A DNA stretch of 64,000 bases, taken from Zarea fungicola. Lineage: Eukaryota > Ascomycota > Sordariomycetes > Hypocreales > Cordycipitaceae. The stretch lies in NCBI GenBank assembly GCA_900169235.1, contig FWCC01000341.1, positions 36,222 through 100,221 of the forward strand. Reading direction: 5' to 3'. This document shows, one piece after another, positions 21,806 through 32,890 of the stretch. Position 1 is the stretch's first letter. The number at the start of each line of letters is the position of its first letter. The notes under the pieces were generated by a model. That model was not told the origin of the DNA and did not search any database. It worked only from the letters and a program-made list of their open reading frames with translations. A program made the position numbers and the translations under genes.

Positions 21806-22381
21806 CTAGGGGAATAAATTTGGGGACTTGGCTATAAATTTATTCACAGAAATAGGGCCTGTAACCACTGAATCCCGAGTATTTCAAAAAGTGAAGCGCG
21901 GGCCGGCATCTTGTTTGCAGTGATGGTGCTCGAAGTTTGACACGGTTCAATTCAGGAATGTAAAATATTGAGCCGCTATAAATCCAAGCTTCTTAAAAAC
22001 CTTTTTTTTTTCAAACTTGATAAGAGGATAGACTTCGGGGTCTTTCTTTGATACTGTAATTGTCGCCCTGTCGGGTCCGGAGATCTTCGGTGGGATTGTC
22101 GCTGCGACGTCCGCGCCGAGTGGCCAAAGCTGTATGACCGGCACGAGGGACCGCAATCTTGCTAGCATGCTTCCTTCTGTTCTGTTTCAATCCTCCCATG
22201 TCATTTCATACATGTTATAAGTTCCATTATAACTAAGCAACAGCAGATTTACAGCTGCGCTTGCCGACATGGCAAGGCCGGCGATGACTAGACGGATGCC
22301 TGAACCACTCATCCATACGCAACTGAATTCTCGCAATTTTATTATTCCATCTCGTAGAATTCCAAAACTTTTGAGAAAGAT

Positions 22382-25130
22382 TCAAGCTGAAAAGTCCATT
22401 TGCTGTAGGTCGCCTGCTCCAGTCCATTGTTCATTGCTCTGGGCCATATCGACTGGGAAGTCCTGCCAATGGAATCCATCAACTGAATCAAAAGTCGCAT
22501 CGCTGAAATTAAACTCTTGCAGAATTGTCAGTCAATATTCCACTGCATTTAGCCCTGCTGCGAAAGGATGTGACGGTACTTCTTACCTGGGAAATGCGGG
22601 ATAGCTGTAGCGGATAGGAACGACGGTGCTGGGATGTTTTGCGTGTCGCAGTCTGCTCTCAACTCTGTATTTTTGCCTGTAGGCCCTAAAACATGGTAAA
22701 CAGCTATTACAGCTTTCCTGGCCGCTTTTGAATCTGGGCACTGGCGAATCCAAATTTGTTGTGCCTGTTGCAAAGATCTCTTGATGTTTTCCGGGTCCGC
22801 AGGCCCTCCGGCGACATCCCTAGGATTGCCTTCCACGCTCCCTTTGAGCAGATTATTGCAGGTCTTCAGGTAGAAGCAAAGAACGCTGGTAGCTAGGAGA
22901 AAGTCATTGTTGAATGCGGATGATACTCTCCAGCGACTTTGATACAAGAGACCATCTGTCTGGTTCTCTTCGTCAACAAGCCGCTGCAGCTCTAGTATCT
23001 TCATGGCCGCCGTTAGGCATGCTGATATTGAGTCTCCGAATTGCTGCTGTGACCGAGAAGGGTCCAAAAACTTTTTGTGCAGGACAATTCGCAGCTGCTG
23101 GCAAATTACTTCGAGCCAAATTCGCTGAATCATGATTTGGGAGGAGATATTGAGTGCGAGCCCGGTCCATTTTAAAACTGGCGGTAATCGGTCTCGGGCT
23201 TCTTTAATCTCTTGATCCAGTTTTAAAATTTCAGAGTAGGAATGCGGTCTGGGTTCGGTGGCCACATCGGCAACCTTGGCTCCGGCATCAAGCAGACGCA
23301 GCTTAGCCAAAACGTATAGGGTCGGGGTGACCTCAGTCTCGGGTCTTGAATCTGGCAGTTTTGGTATATTGATACCAAAATCCATGTCGTTCAAATTTCT
23401 TGGCTTTTCCGTGTCCGCATGCTGCTCTCTGATCAGTCTCGGCAAGCCTAGCTGTGTTGAAACACTGAAGTCGAGTTGCAGGATCATAGCCCAAACTCGT
23501 CTGCGCATTTCGCCCGTGAAGGGTGAGATGGATGGAAAATGCTTCGCATCTCGGTGATAGCCCATGTGTATCGCGATCTGCACTATGTTGCCCACCAGAA
23601 CCCATATTCCAATTTCCATGTCCTTGAGGTGGAAGCATTCGACCAGGAAGTAGAGAATCAATGTCTCTAATACATATGGTCCGCCTTTGGTCCATTGGCA
23701 AAGTAATAGACACTTGATGGATTGGGACTTGTATAAATCAATTAGGCGCTTATTTTCTGTGGGTTGGGAATGTTGTCTTTGATGGCCTGAATGTGCGGGA
23801 GCCAGTGGTCCAGGTTGCGTAGGGGTTGTCTGCTGGAGATGCGTAGACAAGCAGATGATGCTAAACAAGAGGCCAATCCATGCGACCGGCACACTTTCCG
23901 GGGCGCGCCAAAACTCTTCATACTATAACATCGGTTAGCAGGCTTTTATTCGTTACTAAATGGCGTGGGAGCCCAGCAGCAGCGTCGGACACCGCGTCAG
24001 TACCTGCAGAACACGGCCTGTGTATTGCGGCTCCGGAAATTACCCACCTCGGTGATAAATTGCCCACTGTGGACAACACCTGTGAAATTTTCATGATTAA
24101 TGACACAAATTCATACGATGCCGTTAAATAGGCTTACCAGGGGCAATGTCAAGGTCGTTAAAGTAACGAGATAGAAGCCGGTCAACAGCAGGACGAGGAG
24201 GTAGGCTTCTGATGATTTAGGCAACGGTGCTATCCAACTTTCCGCTGTAAAATAGTTGCGGCTTCACAGTTTCAGTTTCTTGCCGTATCGATTCCGGGGT
24301 TTGAAGCGCTGCATCCTCCTCCTGCGCAAGATGGTTACGAAGATCGGTAATACTGTCGAGTACAGCAGCCCAGTGTGAACTGCTGACGTAGCTAACTGCT
24401 TTTTCTTTATTCCTGAAGCTTCCATAATCTGAAGGTGACGGCGACACATTACGGCGTGACTCAGACAAGACCCCTGCGTCTGATTCTGCATCCGATCGCA
24501 AAAGGTTCATGCCTGGCTGACAACCTTGGTCAGGAGGGGAAGCTTGTGTAGCGAGCGGTGATGTATCTGAATAATATTAGTAATTTTAATTGAAGGTAGT
24601 AGGATACCGAATATCTTGGCGCTGTACTAAGTGGCATACGAGAGCTTGGGCTGCCTTGGTGCATCAAATCCAAGACCAGGCTTTCCAGTTTGTTGATGCG
24701 ATCCTGCATGTTTGCAGGAGCCTGGTCTTGGGTCGCATCGTTTGGTTCAGTAGACGAATTTGACGCTATTATATGAGCATATACACAAGAGGACCCAAGA
24801 CCCCGTATTGAGCAATTACTACATGGAAACAGGCGATCGCAGCGTATTCTTGGGCGAGAGCGTCAGCGGCCGTGCAATGTGTTTGTTTGCTCGATGCAAA
24901 ATCGGCATTGATATTGTGAGCGCAAAGCCGAGACTGTACAAGAAAGCGCACAAGGCTCGACATGATCATATGAGACTCATCAAAATTGGCTTAACTTACT
25001 TGCGTTTCCGACACGCGTTACAGCTAAGTTGTTGTTTGTCTCGGCGCCGCGAAGAAGATGTTGGCGGCTTTGAAGGCAGCGCCTCTGAATGGCCACGCGG
25101 ATGCTCACGCGCCTTCCTGGGGGAGTTCAT
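22382..25130 (-). pseudogene. Zn2Cys6 transcription factor, apparently inactivated
   Basis: The N-terminal exon (ATG at 25130) ends CNACRKRK, the first half of a Gal4-type zinc cluster, at a GTAAGT donor. The next piece reads YDHVEPCALSC, where the family has CDxxxPC, and no splice choice I found joins the two in frame. A linker with RINKLESLVLDLMHQGS (coiled coil) follows, then FYSGKLDSTVA-stop-IIRSLPPRPAVDRLLSRYF with an in-frame TAA at 24219-24217. Next come GVVHSGQFITE, YEEFWRAPESVPVAWIGLLFSI and the fungal_trans domain (IQIAIHMGYHRDAKHF, MRRRVWAMILQLDFSVSTQ). The last exon is 22515-22382 after a 71-bp intron, ending QQMDFSA. Apart from the two defects the exon order is that of a normal factor of about 700 residues. 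It may once have controlled the decayed neighbours. Confidence 0.65.
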
Positions 25131-26478
25131 TCTATCGACGGTGATAGCAGTTTAATGAAATCTCACCAATTCTCTAGTGCGACATATTTCGATCTGGTTT
25201 GAGGGGCTTGATCACTGCGGACGGAAGCAAATTGTGTCAGATGAATGTTGAAGCCCTGGTCGGACCTAACAAACAGATGTGGCTGCAGACCTACGCACTA
25301 TCCGAACCTCCGCGGAGGGTCGTTCTAGTACAGCCAATTTTCCCCAGTCACAAGTTTTAGCGGCTGTACGAAGTCCAAGTTGGTGCTTGTTTTGGGTAGT
25401 TAGGGTCTTGGGTGGCGGCTCTTGTCACCCACCTACGTCCAGTGGTCCACAAGCATCAATCGAACAGTAGCTACGGCGGCCCGAGAGAATTATTAGATTT
25501 GAAAATGTGATGCCGCGGAGGGACGAAGTCCCGCAATCAGCTGACAGAACTGATTACCCTAGAGAGAGCTTAAGTCACTTCAGTAATGAAAAAGAGAGTT
25601 GCAAAAGAATTGTTATAGAGTATAGTTTAAGAGTATTATATACAACTAACATAGTTTAGTTTTATATTTTAATTGTTTTATTCTTTTGTTTAATTGCTGT
25701 CTTCCTAAAATATTAACCAAGATGTGTGGTGAATGAATAGCTAGACAATACACACACATCTACCTCATAAAATACCGACAAACTTCCTATTAGTTGAACA
25801 AAGTATATTATTCCATAACTATATCTAGCAACAAAAGCCTAAATAAAAGTACATTTACGACTTGATCAACCTCTTGACTTAAAGCAGGGAAGAAAAAAAC
25901 CAAGAATGATGCGTTTCAAAGGAATAACCATTCAATGTCACCACGAATACTGCCCAACCCGGTCATCCAACAGAAGCCATTGATTTTTGAACGGCGTGCC
26001 TAAACCCCTGCGCATCCATCACTGTCGCAGGACCAGTGGAAGACCTAACAAGTTTGCATTTTTGGTGACAGGGAGGAAAGCGCAAGTGGTACTGGTGGAC
26101 TCCCAAGCCCATATCGTCCATAAAACGTTCGAGCTCGTTTCTCCGACCGCGAATCAGCCACTTGTTCTCCGTTGATTTCTCGGGTCAACGGACAGTATAT
26201 TTGTGATGCGGGTTTGTATGGTAAATGCGCCGCGGAACGCCGCGGGAGCACTGTGGAAACCACGCTCCTGGAATGAACTTAATTTGATACATAAATTCTG
26301 TATATCAGTTCCTTTAAAAACAATTGATTGATCCTCGCACCTACTTTGCAAGCACCCTCGCCCATAAATCACCTCACGGCTTCACGACTACCACACAAGC
26401 GCTTCTCCCGTTCGTCAAACTAACTTTACACACTTGCCCATCACAAAACTTTCTTGCTCATATTATTAAAAACACAAA
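25131..26478. other. Intergenic, no gene seen
   Basis: Divergent promoter space between the Zn2Cys6 gene and the MFS gene. The part from 25600 to 25870 is very A+T-rich. No repeat or coding signal. Confidence 0.45.
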
Positions 26479-28048
26479 ATGGACCCAGAGCCTCGTGAAT
26501 CGAGCGCGGTAACTGAGACCAAATTAGCCAAGCCTGACGTGGTTGACTGGGCCGGCCCTGAGGACCCAGCCCATCCACGAAACTGGCCCAAGGGCACAAA
26601 GAAATTGCATGTCCTGATAATCAGCGTCTTTACTCTCTACTCGTGAGCCTTCTTCACCTAGTTTGATTGAATACTGCGTACTGAAGGTCTCTTTAGGAAC
26701 CTTGCCGCCGTCATGTTTGCCCCAGGCGCTCCTCAACTCGCCGAAGAGTTTGGTATTACCAGTAACATTGTCGCGTCGTTCACTGTGTCAATCTACATTC
26801 TCGGATATGTTTTTGGGCCTCTGCTATTATCGTCCATGTCCGAGTTGTACGGGCGTCTCATCATTTACCATATTTGTAATATTTTTTACCTAGCCTTCAC
26901 GATTGGCTGCGCTCTCAGCAAAAATACCGCCATGTTTCTCGTTTTCCGATTTATTTGTGGCTGTGCTGCATCTGCGCCGATGGTTGTTGGTGGAGGGACG
27001 ATTGCGGATCTCTATATCGCGAGTGAACGTGGAAAGGCCATGGCCCTCTTCGCCCTTGGCCCGCTTCTCGGGCCAGTAATTGGTCCCGTCATTGGTGGCT
27101 TTGTCACTCAACGTTTGGGATGGCGTTGGACATTTTGGATAATTTTGATCTTGGTACGTAAACCCAAGCTCAAATTATTGAAAGCATTATAAATCTAACT
27201 ACGCAATGCAATGCAATGCAGGCCGGCATCGTCACGGTGACTGCGTTGATCCTGATGAAGGAGACATTCGAACCTGTTCTTCTCGAACGCAAAGCTGCAT
27301 TCTTACGAAAGTCCACTGGTAATATCGAACTACGAGCAAGAACCTTTGAAAAGAACCGCACACCAACTCAACTCCTTGCACGGGCTTCTGTCCGACCACT
27401 TCGGATGCTATTCCTTTCCCCCGTGGTGTTCCTTTTGTCGATTTACACAGCCTTCATGTTTGGCCTCATTTACCTTCTTTTCACTACATTCCCTGGAGTT
27501 TTTGAAATAACCTACCATTTCACCACCGCAACTTCTGGCCTCGCATATCTAGGCCTTGGCATTGGTATGATCATTAGTATTGTTCTGTTTGCTGTTTTGA
27601 GCGACAAACTCTTACATCAGCCCCGTGAGGGGAGTCTGGAGCGGCCGGAACTTCGACTGATTCTCATGATGTGGTCTACACCTGTCATCCCCGTTGGCTT
27701 CTTATGGTATGGATGGAGCGCAGACAAGGTTACACATTGGATCGTTCCGATCATGGGAACCCTTGTGATTGGACTAGGCGCTTTTCTGACCCTCATGCCC
27801 GCTCAACTATATCTTGTGGATGCATTTGGGATTGAGGCTGCAGCATCAGCACTGGCTGCTAACACAGTGCTCCGCAGTCTGTTCGGCACATTGCTGCCCC
27901 TTGCTGGGCCAGCCATGTACCAGACTCTCTAGGCCTTGGCTGGGGCAATAGCTTGCTGGCGCTCATAACTCTAGCTTTTTGCCCAATTCCGTTCCTATTT
28001 TACAGATATGGTGAAGATCTCAGGACGAAGTTCGCTATCAGCTTATAG
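26479..28048 (+). CDS. MFS transporter (DHA1-type), frameshifted before the last helix
   Basis: Three exons: 26479-26642, 26697-27153 and 27222 onward; both introns fit in phase. The N-terminus WAGPEDPAHPRNWPKG is the usual pre-helix signature of fungal multidrug MFS proteins. Helices 1-11 follow with GYVFGPLLLSSMSELYGR (motif A), FRFICGCAASAPMVVGGG and the motif C-like LGPLLGPVIGPVIGG. The frame stops at 27932 after AMYQTL. In another frame the expected continuation GLGWGNSLLALITLAF...FYRYGEDLRTKF runs to a stop at 28048. Two extra bases in CTCTCT at about 27925-27930 explain the shift. As it stands the protein lacks helix 12 and the C-terminal tail, giving about 444 residues. It is either a broken exporter of the decayed 21-28 kb block or an assembly artefact. 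Confidence 0.75.
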
Positions 28049-28223
28049 ATTGAGCTAAAACTGAGACAATGCGACCAGGTACAACATAGGCTAGGTGCGG
28101 AGCCAGGCAAAATCACAATGAAGGCTCCATTACTTTTAGTTTATTTTATTCAGTGATATTTTGGCCTAGAAATATAGTATCTGCGATTTTTTTTTAGAGG
28201 AAAATGCCTTTTGCCACCTACTA

Positions 28224-28391
28224 CTAGTTATCCACCTTGTCCATCTGCCAAACCGCTGGTTCAACCACCACAGCATCTGCACCAACAAGATTATTGTCAA
28301 AGGGGCCAGCTCTATGAGCCAAGACCGCATAATTCAGTCCAAGGTTGTTGTCAAAAGTATACGGAGCATCCACGATGATAGAAATCTTGTC
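28224..28391 (-). pseudogene. Unrecognised C-terminal coding fragment
   Basis: After a CATCAG acceptor-like site, a 55-codon frame reads DKISIIVDAPYTFDNNLGLN then YAVLAHRAGPFDNNLVGADA and VVVEPAVWQMDKVDN before a stop. The composition and the internal echo of FDNN (YTFDNNLG, GPFDNNLVG) look like real protein, but no upstream exon can be found in the next 600 bases. It is probably the surviving last exon of a lost gene. I cannot name the family. Confidence 0.4.
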
Positions 28392-29370
28392 CTGATGCAC
28401 AACAGTTATATTTCAAACAACAGAATTTGTCCAACTGTTCATGAATTTCTCCGATATTAATAAGAATATAGACGAAATACCAACCAGCGGCCTAGGTGGG
28501 TCACCTAGTGCAGTCAGCAATGCCCAGGCTTGACTGCGAACAAACAAAGACATGCATTTTAACTGCCAATGCCCAGGTGAAAATTGCCCTAAAAAGATCA
28601 AAAAATGCCAGGGCATCCCTAGCATCCAATACATAGCTACCTTCTGGTCCCTGGCAGCTAGCTAGACCATTAAATATCACCTCGGATTATGTTGCTCTAG
28701 AATCAGTGAGAGATTAGGACGTAGGTATATTCAATCATTTCTAACCACAACTACAACATATGCCAGTGTACTTTCTGGCCTTTTAATTAGACATTCGCCA
28801 ATGACTTAATATTTCACGCTTCGTACATCATATCATCTCAAACCTGTTGCGCTCAAGCATCTGGTCATCTAATAGGCCCTCCATTTTTAAGGGTTAGTTT
28901 TCCTAGAGTCTCGTGGTAGCTATGTTGCAAACCTTGTTCTAGGCAGGCGATATCTTTAATAGCTTTACTATACTTAAAGTGCCCCTAGACCAGTTCATTT
29001 CTAAATTGTCATCGCGAGTTTCCAACCGCCGAGCAGTGTCGCAGACTGCCAGGAATATTCATTCCTCCTCAACTGTACGTTGCCCGCGCCACCCCGCCGG
29101 CAAGTTACTACAGCTGCACATTGATCGAGTCTGTCCAATCTAGCCGTCTTAGTTCATTTCTACCAGACTTCCTTCCTGTCACCTCTAATTGTCTCAGCAA
29201 CGGATAATGCATGAGATGTTCAATTTTTCAATAAGAACGCGGACAACAAGTCCGAAGGTGATGGTAGTTAACAGGTTACCCATGAAAAGTGCCAGCACTA
29301 TATTTTGACGTATATTAAAATGAAGAGAAAAGAAAGTGAATTAACTATGAGATCATAATACTTTTATAGC

Positions 29371-29455
29371 TCCGAGCCAATGGAAGGTTCTAGAAGCCCG
29401 GCGGCTCAACCGCCGCCCAAGCGGCTTGCCCGTTAGAGTTATGGTTACGGCTCCA
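29371..29455. repeat. Dispersed repeat B, copy 1
   Basis: The stretch TGGAAGGTTCTAGAAGCCCG, then a GGCGG...CCGCC hairpin and AAGCGGCTTGCCCGTT, matches by eye 44697-44755 (ATGGAAAGGTACTAGAAGCT, GCCGCCGTTGAAACGGCTCG, CCTGTT). It is non-coding. Confidence 0.5.
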
Positions 29456-29504
29456 TAACTAACTATTTAACTGTGTGCCCAGGTATGCCCCTGCATGCTT
29501 TGCT

Positions 29505-31448
29505 TCACGACCTATCACTACCGTCCCAGGCTTCTGCTAAATGCAGACTGGTTGCCTTGACCTGTTCCATGAGCAGCCTCGTATCATGGCTCTCATAGCC
29601 TCTGTTGCAAAACAAGCTTTCGGTAATTGGAGTGACCAGCTTCAGAAGCGCCATAATATGCGGCTCCGTCGCTTCGATAGTGCGACCTACTGACTCAAGC
29701 ATCTCCATGGTAATTGTGGTGTTTCTACTGTGTAAATGTCAGCTTCGTTATCATAAGAGGCGAGTACATTGCGCGCATACATCACCCCTGCAAACCTTGC
29801 AGAGCCTAGAAGCATGATGCCTGGCCCCATAATACCCGCGACGATGCACCACCGTTTTCCAAAACGTTTCCACTGATGGAATTTCTCACGAAGCACGGTT
29901 CTCTCGCGAGAACCGCATATGCTCCAATCTGCGTGTGTGCTTTCAAGGATGCCGTCGATAATGGAACTGGTGTGGCCGCGACCGACACTGGTCGCTAGCT
30001 TACGAGTCTTGCGTCGTCCCGCCACATTACCTTTCTTTGTAAAAAAAGTGTTTTCATACTCCAAATGGAGGGCGACCATTGCCATTCGACTACGAATGGT
30101 ATCGTCGTTCATACGCGTGTCAAGTTTGCAGACGAATGAGTAGGCCCTTTGGAGCTTGTTGTAGCTGCTCATACTTGTCGCCAGGTTGGATGGCTGTGAG
30201 TCCCTCCATATACCTTCTCGGCCCCAGCGTGCAAGGTTTGCTTCCAGAAACTGGACGCAGTCATCACGAAGACATGTGCGCGCGGCGTGCACTACCCTCT
30301 GCATGACTTCATCCGACAGTTTGTCTACGTCCTCATCTGGCGTCTGTAGATCTTCTTCGACAGAGCTATCATCAGGCGATGCGGTATGCATAACCTGGGA
30401 GCCTTGAGAGGACGGAGGTGTTTCGGAATTTCCAGAGAAAAATACTGGGGTGAGAGCCGTGATAGACTGTTGATCGCTCGACAAACTCAACGACCGGGAG
30501 CGAACTCGTTCTAGCGCCCAGAAAGACGCCACAGAAGGTGGTGTGGAGCGGGTCAGATGGTGGCATAAGCCAGCAACTGGCTGGCTATCAACACCTTCAT
30601 GGACTGTTCCAAGGAGCGAGGGGTCATTGAAAGTAAGGTAGTTTTCGACGCGACCGTTATTCAACTTGGATGGTTGATATGCGTTCGCATAAACGGGTGC
30701 TTGAAGTACTGGGTTAATAGCCATTCAATGAGAGTATATATTAGTGCAATGCTATAATATCCACATACATGGTTTGGGCGAAAAGCTAGGAATTGTGCCA
30801 TCACTGATATTGGTGCTTGGCTGCGGGATGTATATTGCATCTGAATTGTTATCGGTAGTCTTCGCGCGTTGCCACTAAATTAGCCCTTCGTCACAAAATA
30901 TGAAAAGAAGGTACGCTCCAGACCTGAAAATTGTCCGAGTCGGGTATGGTTGTACTAACGGTTCCGTATTCGTTTGAACTCAGGTCCTCGACCACGCCAC
31001 AATTTAGTGGGCCAGGCACGGCAATAAGATCCTCATCTGTCATTGCATCTGACATCTGTACCGCCGAGGTTTCACAACATGCCATATCATTTAAGCTTGT
31101 CAAAGACATGCCTTGGTGTGGGCTCAGATACGCCAGGCAGGATGGATCAAGCGTATCAGATCTGGCAACGCGTCAATATTTTGCAACTTGCAATCTTCGA
31201 GCACGCCAGGATACCCACCCCGTCAGTTGATGATCCTCGAGTATCAATATCGGTGTAACAGCAACTGCACCGAGCAAATCCTGCTGCACGAGGTCAATTC
31301 TAAACGGCCTTAGCCGTTGAGCCAGTGTCATAATTATCGACATGTCTCCCCCCTCAAGAAGTGACCTCATAGCTCTGGCAAAATCGTCAACATTGACCTC
31401 GGTTGGCGTTGAGGTAAAGAAGTGCGGTTGTTTGTCCGGCCAGGCCAT
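29505..31448 (-). CDS. Hypothetical five-exon protein (569 aa)
   Basis: Hand splicing gives exons 31448-31219, 31161-30924, 30874-30769, 30708-29796 and 29727-29505. The introns of 57, 49, 60, 68 bp all have GT-AG ends and together remove an apparent TGA, leaving one frame of 570 codons. The N-terminal third (MAWPDKQPHFFTSTPTEVNV) and the Ser/Thr-rich middle (SSVEEDLQTPDEDVDKLSDE) look disordered. The C-terminal third is ordered and helical, with KLQRAYSFVCKLDTRMNDD, a basic GRRKTRKLATSVGRGHTSS, WKRFGKRWCIVAGIMGPGIM (the only hydrophobic stretch) and TMEMLESVGRTIEATEPHIM. I do not recognise a characterised family. Consistent phases and lack of decay argue that the gene is expressed. Confidence 0.65.
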
Positions 31449-32278
31449 GGTAGAATTAGTTAAATGACGTGCCTCAGGTCTCGGCAAATTGCAGCGTGCG
31501 TGATTTAAGTAGGAGCCAATGATTAGAGCTACCGCTGCGGGATATTAATATACCAGGAGTCACAGTGTTTATCAAAGAGAGATTTGATTTCGATGGACAG
31601 ACTCGATCAATGTGCAGCTGCAGTAACTTGCCGGCGGGGTGGCGCGGGCAACGTACAGTCGAGGAGGAATGAATATTCCTGGCAGTCTCCCCTCAAAAAG
31701 GAATCAACTATACGCTGCCAAAATGATAAGAAACAAAAAATGAAATCACAACCTAACACCTATGCTCGACGCCAAGATAACTACTTAGCAAGAGCCGCAC
31801 ACATGCATAATGTACCCATGCCATGCCCCACCACTTACTCATCACCAAGACTGGGCTCCAGAAGGCAGTCCTAGGGTCAAAATATGTCTATTTCATCATT
31901 CAGCTGTACAGCTGTTGATGTTTCATGGCCATGGTTTAGACACTGACTTCACAGCCCTCAGACAGACAATCATATTGGTGGTAGTGGCCGTACTGGGATT
32001 AGGCGATGGTGCGGTCTCAGTGCTAAAAATAACTAACAAGACCTCCGTCATAAGCTCCTCATATAAACGTAAAAACCGCCACAGTGTCCGTACAGAGAGT
32101 ATTAGCGGCTGATGACCACCTCGAGTTACGTATTTCCCCGTTGGATCCCCAATTTTAGTGGAATACTCAACAGAGCTTCGTTGGGATATCGGAAGACACG
32201 ATATTGCGTCACTGAACTAACCCTGTGCCTGGTTTGGTGAACGTCGCGGCGTTCCGACGGCAGCGGTTCGTAATCCAC

Positions 32279-32345
32279 CATTCAGCTGCACTGCTACCGA
32301 GACACCATGCAGCTGCACTGCTACCAAGACTCCATGCAGCTGCAT
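32279..32345. repeat. Tandem repeat, about 28-bp unit, 2.4 copies
   Basis: The unit CAGCTGCACTGCTACCGAGA, with a C-A-C-CAT spacer, is repeated as CAGCTGCACTGCTACCAAGA and then starts a third time. Confidence 0.75.
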
Positions 32346-32757
32346 ACGCAATTACAAAGCATGTGCTTGTTAGTGTTGCCGGCGAATTCGCCCAAGAGAC
32401 ATGGCTAAACTATGAGTTGAACTAACAGCGAGGTGTATCTCTAAAAGAGAGCTCGGGCAAAATTAGGCCTGCTGAATGGCCTGCTGAATGGTAGCTCGGG
32501 TGAGTAGCCCAGGTTCAATCCGCCAGCTCATGTGCCAGCTCACCATGTAGTTTTGGTGCAGGCTCACTTTGGCTGCCGTTAAAGAAGCATAGCCCAGGTT
32601 CCTCTTCCGGAAAGGAAACTGGTGCAGTCGGTTTTCCCATGCCATTCATAAGGTAATATGAGGTGCTAGCGTCGCAAAGTCGCCTTGAGTCGACAACCAC
32701 AGGCTAAAAAGCCACTAGTTATAACGGCACGATCGAGTCCCGCCATTGGGGTCTAAG

Positions 32758-32890
32758 GAGAAGTGGCGCAGCAGAACTGATTAAATTGATTGGCAGGCTT
32801 GATGGTGATGATGAAACTAACTAGCTCCGGAGGCAATTTGGAGGCTTTGGAGGCCACCCAAAATCGCCCCACTTATTTTCCCCCTGCAGC
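32758..32890. repeat. Dispersed repeat A, copy 3
   Basis: Near-identical core to 5083-5222: AGAAGTGGCGCAGCAG, then ACTAACTAGCTCCGGAGGCA, ATTTGGAGGCTTTGGAGGCC and a CCCCACTTATTTTCCCC tail. The differences are mostly transitions and a shorter GATGATG stretch. Confidence 0.7.

Larger units (their letters stand above)
28049..29504. other. Gene-poor stretch with one coding fragment and repeat B
   Basis: Apart from the minus-strand fragment at 28224-28391 and the repeat at about 29371-29455, I see nothing coding here. Confidence 0.4.

Noticed and set aside
31173..31175. In-frame TGA in the five-exon hypothetical gene
   Set aside because: It lies inside a 57-bp GT-AG intron whose removal keeps the phase.
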